A model generated the notes under the pieces. It was not told the origin of the DNA. It saw only the letters and a program-made list of their open reading frames with translations, and ran no database searches. Of a stretch of DNA of 64,000 nt, positions 39,615 to 53,100 are shown piece after piece (the first letter of the stretch is position 1; every line of letters begins with the position of its first letter). Source of the DNA: Moringa oleifera. Lineage: Eukaryota > Streptophyta > Magnoliopsida > Brassicales > Moringaceae. Where the stretch lies: the NCBI GenBank assembly GCA_021397835.1, contig JAJFZO010000742.1, positions 195,001 to 259,000 on the forward strand. The letters run 5' to 3'. Both the position numbers and the translations under genes were made by a program.

Positions 39615-41710
39615 GCGTCTGCCTTTCTCTTTTTTGGAATTTTAATTTATAATCTTCTCTTGTATAGTGTAAACTATCCATATTTATAAATAAAATAGTG
39701 CCTGTCTCTATCTTTTCTAGTTTGCTTGGACAACATAATGGGTGTGTTTATGTTTTCCTTAGCAGTTAAATGATAAACCCTTTGTCTCTTTGCAATAGAA
39801 TTTGCTCTTATCTAGGTTTGCTTAATATATCAGCATTAGTTAGTAAAGAATAATTACTAGGTCCTAATAAATACATAAAGCATTATAGTTCACTATATTC
39901 ATATTTATTCTTGTTTGCGTGTGGGATGAGCCTCATTCTTGTTTTTTCTTTTCATTTTCTTTGATACTGAACGATTCGTGTGCTAATAGTAAAATGTTAT
40001 CATGAATATAACGAGCATGGTAGATATTTACAACCCTTTGACTAATCCTTATATTGTTTTCTCTTTTCAAAATAATGAACTTTTTGGTCTTGTTTCTCAT
40101 GAACTTTCTGTTTATTTGACCTTCCAAGGTTACTATAGGGTACATGTTCTACAGCGGGGACAACTATTGATTATGCAGTGTATTTGAAGTTGAATATATT
40201 AGCACTTAAGTTATTCATTTTTATTTTATGTGTAAGTTGATATTTTTTTCTTATGAAAATGACTTATTTTGTGGGTGCAGATTCTTGTGGCGGAAACGTA
40301 ATGCCTAGTCATTCGTCATGCCGTAAGTTGCTTTACCACCAGGCCAAAAAGAGATGGGTTTGATTCTTTTCCTTCCTTGAAGGAGAGCTTTTAAATGTTG
40401 GAATCCAATGTGCTTTTCTTTGCATTGCTAGCTTTAATAATCAACTACCTTACATAATTTTTGGTATTTAGAGAACCAATTATCTTTAGTAATTAATTTC
40501 TTCAATCAATTTACATTATTTTCCCTTTCACATTTATTTTAACCACCATAGTTGAATTCAATAACTATTTATAGAAATGGAAAGTTATCTGATATTCAGA
40601 ACCATTAGTTTAGGGAAGGTCCAGCTATGTAAAGCTAATACCTTGTAGTTTAGCTAAACTCATGATATGCAGGGTTGCTGTAATGTTAGCAGTGAGAGGA
40701 TATGTGTTGTCAAGGTAGCCGAGGTCAAATTCCGATTTGAAGGTAATACTTTGCAGCAAAGTTCAATATGCAATTCCTTGATCAGCTAAGCGAATGAAAT
40801 TTGACCATATTCTTAGTTCTATAATTAGAAATTTATTCGTATAAAAAATCACTTCATTTTGAGTTGTGAATCGCAACGGGATGGACTTAGATCTAGGCGT
40901 TTACCTAGTATTTACACATTTTCTTTCTCTCTCTAAAAAAGATTCATTTTAAATTGATTACAAATGCTAAAATTCAGGTATGATTAATTGTGAGATGTTC
41001 TAGCAAAAAGGTGTGCATTGTGCATTTTAAATAGCAAATATACAATTTATGAGAACAGTTGGTTTAGATGGGCAAAGCTACATTAGATGTCTCTCTGTTT
41101 ATTTGGATTTGATTTACCATAATATTCAAATGTTTCATACCAATATTTAACTCAGGCTTATCTAGACTTCTATAAAACCTAGGATATTAAGAGTTCAACA
41201 TTTGCACATAATTGTTGCCATTTAACACATTCTGAAGGCCCAATCTTTTAAGATATTTCTCCTCCATTATTCGTTGAATCTAATGATGCTAATTCTTGTA
41301 TAATATTTGATTGAGTTGATTATTTCAGTTTCTTTTGCTATTAACTTAACATAAATGGTGTTTCTCTAAGATTCTAGGCGGTGGGAGTGCTTATCATTCT
41401 TTTAGTCTCGCGGTTGTTTGTTGTGGCTTTGGGATGCGTTTTTCCATGCATTATTCTATTTTGTTTAAAATACCAAAAAAGATGGCTTGTTTACTTGTTT
41501 TTCATGCGTCCTCTTTTCCCCCTTTCATGCAACCAGGAAGAAGGGGCTCTATGTGACCACGCTCATAATAACCAAACAAGAATATACTTTTAGTTCTGTA
41601 AATGTTTGAAGACATGTTTACTTAGCTTCATTGCTTTTAGATTTGCGATGTTTCTAGTGGTCACAACTGAGTATGTCTAGGTGCTAAATTTACAATACTG
41701 AATGACAATG
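38228..41710. repeat. Array unit 2 (3,483 bp)
   Basis: Second unit. Last exon 39,451-39,614; upstream exon 40,139-40,189. Confidence 0.93.
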
Positions 41711-43110
41711 TCAAACTATGAATGAGAAAGAAGTTTTTGCCATACAAAATGAAGGATCCCTTTTTCCTGTAAGATGGATTCATGTATGCTCTCTCCCCAA
41801 CCTTTTCTTAATTTTTTCTTTTTCATTTTCTTAACTGTTTGTTTCCTTTTCTCGTAAAACTTACTTTTGTTCTTTTCTTTTCTCCACAAAGCAAGCGTTG
41901 AGTAATTTTTTCTATTCTCCACTCTCAAACACATACTTTTCGAAGTTGTTTAATGTTTTCCATAGATCTGCAAGCTCACTACTCATATCAGATAAGGTAC
42001 TGAATTGCAGATACCCTAATAACTTACTGAGGTTTATAGCTTGTTTAAGGATTTATGCAGTCTATGTGTGTGTCAAAAGTGCGTAATACTATTGCTAGCA
42101 GGAATAGACTTTTCAACATGTGGGTCGATAAGCTATCTAGCTTAACTTTCCAGAATGATCTTAGTAACAAATTTAAGATTTTCAACCTCTTTTTGCCTAT
42201 TATTCTCTTTTTACTGCTTTTACTATGTCCAAAATAATAAACATGTCATTGTTACTTATGTTTATCTATTACTGATTTTTTGGCAAAGTTTACGAATCTA
42301 CCAAGTTTCTGGCTATTATTTTCCTTAAGACTCGCATGAGGTTAATGCTATAGGTCATTGGTATCTTCTCAACATGATGTCCTTTGAGGTAATGGTACCT
42401 GATGCTTTTGCTAATGGTCTTGGCTCCAACAGATTCCTTGAGGTGTAATTTTTACATGATATTTTGGTATCTTGCAACTTGCATTTGAAAATTGCATTTT
42501 ATTTTGTCATAAAGCAATTAAAAGTACTCCATGTCAGATTGCAATGTGAAGCATACATTTCTTGTTTATTCACCTTTGCCCCTCTAAAGATTATATTTAT
42601 TAAATAGCCATCATTTTTTTTTAAATGACTAAGGTATTTGGGCAGAGAAATTTGACTAACAGATAAGAGCCCCATCTGTATTATTTTCTTTATCCTGTGG
42701 CCCTATTATCAATGTTGGAGCTAATGAGATTACACAACCTCGCATACAAAAAACCCTCATGGATAACACAGAACTTCATTAATGTCATTTAATTGATTAC
42801 CTATGTTAGTATTTCTTGGCTTATAAGCGTAAAATTATGAATACACATAAAAGCAAACCATAAATTGTCTCTGTAAGAAAGGGCAAAATCTCAGAATCTC
42901 TGTGAGATGATTAATGATATTGTTTTCTTTATTACAATATGCAGGAAGCCATATGAATGTATCATAGGAAATTTATTGACATATTCATACGTAATGGATG
43001 GTGTGGCAAAGAAAACTTTATCTCTAAAGGGTGCACATTACAACTTTATGGATGGTAGTTTTGAGTATTGGGATCTAGACTTGAAAGTTTCACCTGCTTC
43101 AGTTTCATGA
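40139..43110 (+). pseudogene. Beta-carbonic anhydrase fragment, array copy C
   Basis: Upstream exon at about 40,139-40,189 ends TIDYAVYLK-like, with the splice donor GT changed to TT (AAGTTGAAT). The last exon at 42,945-43,110 is the cleanest of the array: GNLLTYSYVMDGVAKKTLSL then [20 protein letters not shown], ending in TGA at 43,108-43,110. A two-base insertion (CCATATGAATG for CCGTGAATG) and GTATCATAGG add to the shared loss of one base before GNLL. Confidence 0.7.
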
Positions 43111-45227
43111 GCATCTGCCCTTTTTTTTTTCTTCGAACTTTCGATTTATAATCTTCTCTTATATAGTGCAAGCTGTCCACATTTATAAATAAAATAGTGC
43201 CTGTCTGTATCTTTTCTAGTTTGTTTGAACAACGTAATGGGTGTGTTTCCTTTCTTTGTACTAGTTAAATAATAAACCTTTTGTCTCTTTGCAGTAGAAT
43301 TTGCCTTTATCTAGATTTGCTTAATATATTAGCATTAGTTAGTAAAAAACAATTATTGGGTCCTAACAAATACATAAAGCATTATAGTTCATTGTATTCA
43401 TACTTGTTCCTGTTTGCATATGAGATGAGCCTCATTCTTATTTTTTTATTTTTATTTTCTTTGATACTGAACGATTCGTGTGCTGTTAGTGAAATCTTAT
43501 CATGAATACAACAAGCATGGTAGATATTTACAACCCTTTGACTGATCCTTGTATTGTTTTCTCTTTTCGAAATAATGAACTTTTTAGTCTTGTTTGACAT
43601 GAACTTTCTGTTTATTTCACCTTCCTTGGTTACTGTAGGGTACATGTTCTGCGGTGGGGGCAGTTATTAATTATGCAGTTCATTTGAAGGTGAATATATT
43701 AGCACTTAAGTTATTCATTTTTATTTATGTGTAAGTTGTTTTTTTTTTTTTTGTGTGAAAAGGGCTTATTTTGTTGGTGCAGATTCAGGTGGCGGAAACA
43801 TAATGCCTAGTGATTTGTCATGCCTTAAGTTCCTTTACCACCAGGCCAAAAAGAGATGGGTTTGATTCGTTTCCTTCCTTGAAGGAGAGCTTTTAAATGT
43901 TGGAATCCAATGTGCTTTTCTTTGCATTGCTAGCTTTAATAATTAACTACCTTACATAATTTTTGGTATTTAAAGAACCAATTATCTTTAGTTATTAATT
44001 TCTTCGGCTAGGTCTCATTATTTTTCCTTTTGCATTTGTTTACCCATGATAGTTGAATTCAATAATTATGGTCATATAGAAATGGATAGTCATCTGATAT
44101 TCAAAACCATTAGTTCAGGGAAGGTCCAGTTATGTAAAGTCAATGGCTTGTAGTTTAGCTAAACTGATGATATGTAAGGTTGCTATAATATTAGCACTGA
44201 GAGGATATTTGTTATGAAGGTAGCCGAGGTCAGATTCTAATTTGAAGGTAATGCTTTGTCGTAGAGTTCAATATGCATTTCCTTAATCAGCTAGGCGAAT
44301 GAAATTTGACCATATTCTTAGTTTTATAATTAGAAATTTATCCGTGTAAAAACCCACTTCATTTTGAGTTATAAATCGTAACAGGATGGACTTAGATCTA
44401 AGTGTTTACTTAGTATTTATACGTTTTCCTTCTCTCTCTAAAAAAAGATTTATTTTAAGTTGATTACAAATGCTAAAATTCAGGTATGATTAATTATGAG
44501 ATGTTCTATCACAAAGGTGTGCATTGTGCATTTTAAATAGCAAATATACAATTTATGAGAACAGTTGGTTTAGATGGGCGAAGCTACATTAGATGTTTCT
44601 CTGTTTATTTGGATTTCATTTACCATAATATTCTAATGTTTCATACCAATATTTAACTCAGTCTTATTTAGACTTTTATAAAAGCTAGGATATTGCCAGT
44701 TCAGCATTTGCACATAATTGTTGCCATTTCACAAATTCTAATGGCCCAATCTTTTAAGATATTTGTCCTCCACTATTCATTAAAACTAATGATGCTACTT
44801 CTTGTATAATATTTGATTGAGTTGATAATTTCAGTTTCTTTTGCTATTAACTTAACATAAATGGTGTTTCTCTAAGATTCTAGGTGGTGGGAGTGCTTAT
44901 CATTCAAGTATTTCTCTTAGTCTTGCAGCTATTTGTTGTAGCTTTCGGATGCGTTTTTTCGTGCATTATACTATTTTGTTTAAAATATCAAAAAATATGG
45001 CTTCTTTACTTGTTTTTCATGCATTCTCTTTTTCCTCTTTCATGCAACTAGGAGGAAGGCACTCTCTATGTGACTACGCTCATAATAACCAAACTAGAAT
45101 CTACTTTTAGTTTTGATAGTGTTTGAAGACATGTTTACTTAGCTTCATTGCTTTTAGATTTGTGGTGTTTCTAGTGATCACAACTGCGTATGTTTGAGTG
45201 CTAAATTTATAATACTGAATGACAATG
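41711..45227. repeat. Array unit 3 (3,517 bp)
   Basis: Third unit. Last exon 42,945-43,110; upstream exon 43,639-43,689. Shares an AAGGGCAAAATCTCAG insertion before the last exon with units 4 and 5. Confidence 0.93.
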
Positions 45228-46622
45228 TCAAACTATAAATGAGAAAGAAGTTTTTGCCATACAAAATGAAGGATCCCTTTTTCCAGTAAGATGGATTCAT
45301 GTATGCCCTCTCCCTAACCTTTTCTTAATTTTTTTTCTTTTTCATTTTATTAACTGTTTGTTTCTTTCTCTCGTAAAACTGCTTTTATTCTTTTCTTTTC
45401 TTCACAATGCAAGTTTTGAGTAATTTTTTCTGTTCTTTGCTCTCAAACACATCCTTTTCGAAGTTGTTTTATGTCTTTTATAGATCTACAAACTCACTTC
45501 TCATATCAGATAAGGTATTGAATTGTAGATACCCCAATAACTTACTGAGGTTTATAGCCTATTTAAGGATTTATGCAGTCTATGTATGTGTTAAAAGTGT
45601 GTAATACTGTTGCTGGCAGGAATAGACTTTTCAACATGTGGGTCGATAAGTTATCTAGCTTAACTTTCTGAATGATCTTAGTAACAAATTTAAGATTTTG
45701 AACCTCTTTCTGCCTATTCTCTTTTTACTACTTTTACTATGTCTAGAATAATAAATATGTCATTGTTACTTACGTTTATACATTACTGAATTTCTGGCAA
45801 AGTTTACGAATCTACCAAGTTTCTGGCTATTATTTTCCTTAAGACTCACATGAGGTTAATGCTGCAGATCATTGATATCTTCTTAACGTATGTCCTTTGA
45901 GGTAATGGTACCTGATGCTTTCGCTAATAGTGTTGGCTCCAATAGATACCTTAAGTGTGTAATTTTTACATGATAGTCTAGTATCTTGCAACTTGCATTT
46001 AAAAACTGCATTTTATTTTGTCATAAAGCAATTAAAAGTACTTCATGTCAGATTGCAATGTGAAGCATACATCTCTTGTTTATTCACCTTTGCCCATCTA
46101 AAGAATATACTTATTAAATAGTCATCTTTTTTTTTAAATGACTAAGGTATTCGGGCAGAGAAATCTGACTAACAGATGAGAGCCCCATCTGTATGATTTT
46201 CCTTATGCTATGGCCCTATTCTCAATGTTTGAGCTCATGAGATTATGCAACCTGGCATATAAAAAAACCCTCATCGATAGCACAAATTTTCATTAATGTC
46301 ATTTAATTGATTACCTGTCTTAGTATTTCTTAGCTTATAAGTGTGAAAATTATGAATACATATAAAAGCAAATCATAAATTTTATCTGTAAGAAAGGGCA
46401 AAATCTTAGAATCTCTGTGAGATTATTAACAATATTTTTTCTTTATTACAATATGCAAGAAGCCATGAATGTATGCTAGGAAATTTACTGACATATCCAT
46501 ACGTAATGAAGGGTGTGGCCAACAAAGCTTTTTCTCTGAAGGACGCACATTATAACTTTATGGATGGTAGTTTTGAACATTGGGATTTGGACTTGAAAGC
46601 TTCACCTGCTTCGGTTTCATGA
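43639..46622 (+). pseudogene. Beta-carbonic anhydrase fragment, array copy D
   Basis: Upstream exon at 43,639-43,689 resembles AVINYAVHLK before GTGAAT. The last exon at about 46,459-46,622 reads LTYPYVMKGVANKAFSLKD then [20 protein letters not shown]. Its acceptor has changed from GCAG to GCAA, so normal splicing would fail. GTATGCTAGG shows the shared one-base deletion. Confidence 0.7.
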
Positions 46623-48731
46623 ACATCTGCCTTTCTCTGTTTCAGACTTTTAGTTTATAATCATATCTTATATAGTGCAAGCTGTCCACAGTTATAAATA
46701 AAATAGTGCCTGTCTATATCTTTTCTAGTTTGTTTGAACAACATAATGGGTGTGTTTCTGTTTTCCCTACCAGTTAAATAATAAACTATTTGTCTCTTTG
46801 CAATAGAATTTGCCCTTATCTAGGTTTGCTTAATATATCAACATTAGTTAGTAAAGAACAATTACTAGGTCCTAATAAATATATAAAGCATTATAGTTCA
46901 CTGTATTCATACTTGTTCTTGTTTGCATTTGAGATGACTTCATTCTTATTTTTTCTTTTTATTTTGTTTTATACTAAACAATTCGTGTGCTAAGAATAAA
47001 ATACTATCATGAATATAACAAGCTCGGTAGATATTTACAACCCTTTGTCTGATCCTTATATTGTTTTCTCTTTCTAAAATATTGAACTTTTTGGTCTTGT
47101 TTCATATGAACTTTTTGTTTATTTGACCGTCTTTGGTTACTACAGCGTACATGTTCTGCATTGGGGGCAGTTATTGAATATGCAGTCTTACATTTGAAGG
47201 TGAATATATTAGCACTTAAGTTATTCTTTTTTATTTTATGTGTAACTTGATATTTTTTTCATGTGAAAAGGGCTTATTTTATTGGTGCAGATTCTAGTGG
47301 CCGAAATGTAATGCCTAGTCATTTGTCACGCCCAAGTTTCTTGACTACCATGCCAAAAAGAGATGGGTTTGATTCTTTTTATTCCTTGAAGGAGAGCTTT
47401 TAAATATTGGAATCCAATGTGCTTTTCTTTGCATTGCTAGCTTTAATAATCAACTACCTTACAAAATTTTTGGTATTTAGAAAATCAATTATCTCTAGTA
47501 ATTAATTTCTTTAGCCAGTTTATATTTTTTTCCTTTTTGTATTTATTTTAACCGCGGTAGTTAAATTCAATAATTATGATCATATGGAAATGGATAGTCA
47601 TCTGATATTTAGAACCATTAGTTCAGGGAAGGTCCAGTTATGTAGCGTCAATGGCTTCTAGTTTAGCTAAACTGATGATATGCTGGGTTACTGTAATATT
47701 AACAGTGAGAAGATATCTATTATGAAGGTAGCCGAGGTCAGATTCCGATTTGAAGGTAATGCTTTGTCGTAGAGTTTAATATGCATTTCCTCGATTAGCT
47801 AGGCAAATGAAATTTGACCATATTCTTAGTTCTATAATTAGAAATTTATCTGTATAAAAATCAACTTCATTTGGAGTTGTAAATCACAATGGGATGGACT
47901 TAGATCTAGGTATTTACTTAGTATTTAGAGGTTTTCCTTCTCTTTCTAAAAATGGTCAGTTTCTGTTGATTACAAATGCTAAAATTCAGGTATGATTAAT
48001 TGTGAGATGTTCTAGCAAAAAGATGTGCATTGTGCATTTTGAATTGCAAATATACAATTTATGAGAATAGTTGGTTTAGATGGGTAAAGCTACCTTAGAT
48101 GTCTTTTTGTTTATTTGGATTCATTTACCATAATATTCAAATGTCTCATACTAATATTTAACTCAGGCTTATCTTGAGTTCTATAAAATCTAGGATACTG
48201 CCAGCTCAGCATTTGCACATAATTGTTGCTATTTAACACATTTTGAAGGCCCAATCTGTTAAGATAATTGTCCTCCATTATTCATTAAAACTAATGATGC
48301 TACTTCTTGTATAATATTTGATTGAGTTGATTATTTCAGTTTATTTTGTTACTAACTTAACTTAAATGGTGTTTGTCTAAGATTTTAGGTGGTTCTAGTA
48401 GTTATCATTCAAGTATTTATCTTAGTCTTGCTGTTGTTTGTTGAGGCTTTGGGATGCATTTTTCCATGCATTATACTATTTTATTTAAAATATCAAAAAA
48501 GATGGCTTGTTTACTTGTTTTTCATTCATACTCTTTTCCCATTGCATGTAACAAGGAAGAAGGCACTCTCTATGTAACCACCCTCATAGTAACCAAACAA
48601 GAATCTACTTTTAGTTTTGTAAGTGTTTGGAGACATGTTTACTTAGTTTCATTACTTTTAGATTTGCAGTGTTTTTAGTGGTCACAATTGAGTATGTCTG
48701 AGTGCTAAATTTACAATACTAAATGGTAGTG
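45228..48731. repeat. Array unit 4 (3,504 bp)
   Basis: Fourth unit. Last exon 46,459-46,622 (acceptor mutated); upstream exon 47,146-47,199. Confidence 0.93.
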
Positions 48732-50131
48732 TTAAACTATGAAGGAGGAAAATGTTTTTACCATACAAAATGAAGGTTCCCGTTTTCTTGTATGATAGGT
48801 TCATGTATGCCCTCTCCCCAACCTTTTCTTAATTTTTTTCTTTTCATTTTTCTTAATTGTTTGTTTCTTTCTCTCGTAAAACTTCTTTTATTGTGTTCTT
48901 TTCTTCACAATGCAAGCTTTGAGTAATTTTTTCTTTTCTCTGCTTTCAAACACATCTTTTTTAAAGTTGTTTAATGTCTTCCATGGATTTGCAAGCTCAC
49001 TGCTCATCTCAAGTAAGGTATTGAATTGCAGACACCTCAATAACTTATTGAGGTTTATAGCCTCTTTAAGGATTTATGCAATCTATATATGTGTTAAAAG
49101 TATGTAATACATTTGCTAGCAAGAATATACTTTTCAACATATGGATCGATAATCTATCCAGCTTAACTTTACTAAATGATCTTAGTAACAAATTTAAGAT
49201 TTTAAACCTCTTTCTGCTTATTGTTCTCTTTTTATTGCTTTTACTAAGTCCAAAATGATAAACATGTCATAGTTACTTACATTTATTTATTACTGAATTT
49301 CTAGCAAAGTTTGGGAATCTACCAAGTTTCTAGCTTTTATTTTCCTTAAGACTCGCATGGGTTAATGCTGTAGGTCATTGATGTCTTCTTAACTTGAAGT
49401 CCTTTGAGGTGATGGTACCTAATGGTTTTACTAATAGTTTTGGATCCAACTGATACCTCAAGGTGTGTAATTTTTACATGGTAATTTGGTATCTAGTAAC
49501 TTGCATTTGAAAACTGCATTTTATTTTGTCATAAAGGAATTAAAATACTTCATGTCAAATTTCAATGTGAAGTATACATCTCTCGTTTATTCACCTTTGC
49601 CCCCTTTAAATATTTTATTTATTGAATTGTCATCTTTTTTTTTTTTAATAACTAAGGTATTCGGGCAGAGAAATCTGACTAAGAGATAAGGACCCTATAT
49701 GTATTATTTTCTTTATGCTGTGGCATTATTCTTAATGTTTGAGCTCATGTAAATATGTGACGTGGCATATAGAAAACCTTATGGATAACATAGAACTACA
49801 TCAATGTCATTTAATTGATTACCTGTGTTGGTATTTCTTGGCTTATACACATAAAAATTAAGAATACACATAAAAGCAAACAATAAATTTTCTATGTAAG
49901 AAAGGGCGAAATTTCAGAATCTCTATGAGATGATTAATGATATTGTTTTCTTTATTACAATATGCAGGAAACCGTGATTGTATCCTAGGGAATTTATTGA
50001 CATATCCATATGTAATGGAGGGTGTGACAAAGAAAACTTTATCTTTGAAAGGCACAAATTACAACTTTGTGGATGTTTGTTTTAAGCATTGGGATCTAAA
50101 CTTGAAAGTTTCACCTACTTTAGTTTCATGA
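47146..50131 (+). pseudogene. Beta-carbonic anhydrase fragment, array copy E
   Basis: Upstream exon at 47,146-47,199 reads AVIEYAVLHLK, closest to the expected AAIEYAVLHLK. The last exon at 49,968-50,131 reads [20 protein letters not shown] then NYNFVDVCFKHWDLNLKVSP and ends in TGA. It has the shared deletion (GTATCCTAGG). The similarity to other array copies ends about 34 bp beyond the stop, at the start of the telomere-like block. Confidence 0.7.
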
Positions 50132-50165
50132 GCATATGCCTTTCTCTGTTTCAAACTTTAGTTTA
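48732..50165. repeat. Array unit 5, truncated (1,434 bp)
   Basis: Partial unit that ends about 34 bp after the carbonic anhydrase stop codon, where telomere-like repeat begins. Confidence 0.93.
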
Positions 50166-53100
50166 GGATCTTGGGTCTCGGTTTTAGGGTCTAAGGTTTA
50201 GGGTGTTTGATCTTGGTTTTAGGTTTTAGAGTTTTAATGTTTTGTGTGAGGGTGTAGAGTCCAGAGTATAAGAGTTTAGGATCTGGAGTATAGGAGTTTA
50301 AGGGTCTAGAGTATAGGAGTTTTAGGGTTTAGAGTCTTGGTTTTAGGGTCCCTAAGGTTTAGTGTCAAGTGTTTTAAGGTCTACTGTCTAGATCTAAGAT
50401 TTAAGGTTTAAGGTTTAAGGTCTAGAGTCTTGAGTTCAAGATCCATAGTCCAAGGTCTAGCATCTAAGGTTTAGGGTTTTGGGATCTAAGGTTTTAAGAT
50501 TTAGGATTTTAGGGTTTAAGGTTTAAAGTTTCTAGGATCTTTGGCTCTAATGTCGAGTGTTTTATAGTTTTAAGGTTTTAAGGTCTAGGGTTTTGAGATC
50601 TAGGATCTAGCATTTTAAGGTCTAGGGTCTTATGATTTTAGGATTTTATAGGTCTACGGTTTAAGGTCTAAGATCGTGGGTAAGGGCCCAAGGGTCAAGG
50701 GTCAAGGGTTTAATGTTTTAAGGTTTAAGGCCAAGAGTTTAAGGTTTAGCATTTACGTTTTAGGGGTTAAGGTCCTAAGGTTAAGGTTTGGGGTCTTCAG
50801 TTTTAGGTTTAAGGTCTAAGGCTGAGGGTAATATTTTAAGGTTAAGGCTTAAGGTTTAAGGTCTTGGCTCTAGGATTGAAGGTTTAAGATCTTGGATTTA
50901 TGGTATAAGGTTTAGAATAAGGTTTTAGTGTTAAGATTAGAGTTTAGGGTTAATGATTTAGACCTATAAGGTTTAGGATTTATGATCTACGATCTAGGGT
51001 TTAGGGTATAAGGTATAGAATGAAGGTTTAAGGTTAAGGGTCAACAGCCAAGGGTTTTGGATCTGTGGTTTAAGGGTCTAGGATTTAGAGTTTTTTGGTT
51101 TAACTTTTAGTGTTTAAGATCTAGGGTTTAAGGTTTAGGGTTTAAATTTTAAGGTTCTAATGTTTTTGGGTCTAGAGTTTTAGGATCTAAGATCTAGGTT
51201 TTAGAGTCTAAGTTCTAAAGTTTTAGGGTCTTAAGGGCTTTTGTGTTTTAGGATCTAGGTTTAGTGTTTAGGGTTTAGGATTCTAAGGTTTAAGGTTTAG
51301 AGTTTAGGATTTTAAGGTTTTAGGGTTTTGGGTACGAGGATAGGGTCTTGGGATCTAAGATTTATGGTCTTGGGGCTATGGTCTAGGCTCTAGGTTTTAG
51401 AGTTTTGGGTTTTAAGGTATAAGATCTAAGGTTTAACGTTTAGGGTTGACGAGGTTTAAGGGTCTAAGGTCTAAGGTCTAAGGTATATGGTCTAAGATCT
51501 AAGATATAGGGTCTAAGGTCTGAGGTGCAAGCTTTAGGGTCTAAGGGTTTAGAACCTAGGGTTTAAGATGTATGGTTTAGGATCTAGGATTTTGAGGTTT
51601 TAGGTTTTAAAGTGCTAAGATTTTAGGGTAAGGTGCAGGGTCAAAGGTTAGGGTCTATGGTTCAAGGTATAGGGTCTAAATTCTTGGGTCTAGGTTTAAG
51701 TTTTAAGTACTTGGGTTAAGGTAGGGTGTAAGGGTCTAGATCTTGAATTTTAGGGTAAGATCTTGGGTCTAGGGTTCTAGGGCTTAGAAATTAAGGTCCA
51801 TAATCTAGGTTTAAGAATTGGGGTCTAAGGTTTAGTATCAAGTGTTTTAAGGTATCTAGGACTTAGTGTGTAAGAGCTTCAGTCTAGGGTCTAAGGTGCA
51901 TGGTTTAAGTCTTAGGATTTATGGTTTATGATTTTAATGTCTAAGGTTTTTGACTTTAGGGTAAAGGGTATAGTGTTTTAAGATTTTTGAGTTTTACGGT
52001 TTCAAAGTTTTAGGATCTAGGTGTAAGATGTAGAGTTTAGAGTTTCAAGCTTAGGGTTAAGGGTTCTAAGGTTTATGGTTTAGGGTATAAGGTCTTATGT
52101 TGAAGGTGTAAGGTTTAGGGTTCTAGATTTTGGGTTTTGGGTTTGGGATCTAGGTTTGATGGTTTTAAGGTCTACGAATTAAAATTGAAGGTCTAGGGTC
52201 TAAGGTGTTAAGTTTAGGGCTTATGGTTTAAAAGTGTAGGGCTTAAAGGTCTAAGGTTTAAGGGTTTAGTGTCTAAAGTCTAGATTCATGGGTCTAGGTT
52301 ATAGTGTAGAAATTTAGATCTAAGGTCTAGGGTTTAAGGTCCACAATATAAGGCCTAGGGTTTAGAGTCCACAATCTAAGGCCTAGGGTTTAAGATTTAA
52401 GGTTTAAGGTCTAGTTTTTAGGTTTTATGGTTTTAGGGTTTTAGATGTAGGGTTCCAAAGTGTGGGGTTTAAGGTATAAATTATGATGTCTTAGGTTTAA
52501 GGTTTTAGATTTAGGGCCTAAGGTTTTTGGGATTAAGGTCTAGGGTTTGAGGTTAGGGTTAGGGTTTAGCATTTTAAGATCTAGACTTTAGGAATTATAG
52601 GGTTTATGGTTCAAGATCTAAGGTTTAGAATCTAGGGTAGATGGTTTAGTGTTTATGTCCCTAGCCTAAGGTTTAGTCTATGATTTAGGGTTCAGAGCAT
52701 TAGAGTTCAGGGTTTTGGTTATTTCGTCTTGGGTTTAAGGGTCTAGGGTCTAGATTCTAAGATCTAGGATTCAAGGATTTAAGGTCTAGTGTCTAAGGTC
52801 TTAAGGTTTTAATGTTTTTGAGTTTTAGAGTCTAGGATCTAGGGTTTAGATTTTAGGGTTTAGGTGTCTAAGATCTAACATATAAGAGTTTAGGCTGTAA
52901 TGTCTAATGTAAGGTCTAAAGTTTAGGTTCTCATGTATAGGATTTTATAGTTTTACGGTCAAGCATTTTGGTTTTAGGATTTTAAAGTCTAGTGTTTAGT
53001 GTTTAGAGTTTAGGATTTTACGGTCTAGGATTTAGCCAAAGACTAAGGTTTTACGATTCAAGATCCAAGATCTAGGGTCTAGGATCTAAGGTATGAAATG

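Larger units (their letters stand above)
34765..50165. repeat. Tandem array of about 3.5-kb units (4 full and 1 partial) carrying carbonic anhydrase gene fragments
   Basis: Each unit begins with a TCAAACTATGAATG-like word. Starts are at 34,765, 38,228, 41,711, 45,228 and 48,732, giving units of 3,463, 3,483, 3,517 and 3,504 bp and a final 1,434-bp partial. Similarity is obvious along the whole unit by eye, with small indels. Within a unit the last exon of a beta-carbonic anhydrase lies about 1.2 kb in, and a second exon of the same gene lies about 1.9 kb in. Gene fragments therefore read exon-to-last-exon across unit borders. The left edge abuts unrelated DNA; the right edge abuts telomere-like repeat. 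Confidence 0.95.
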
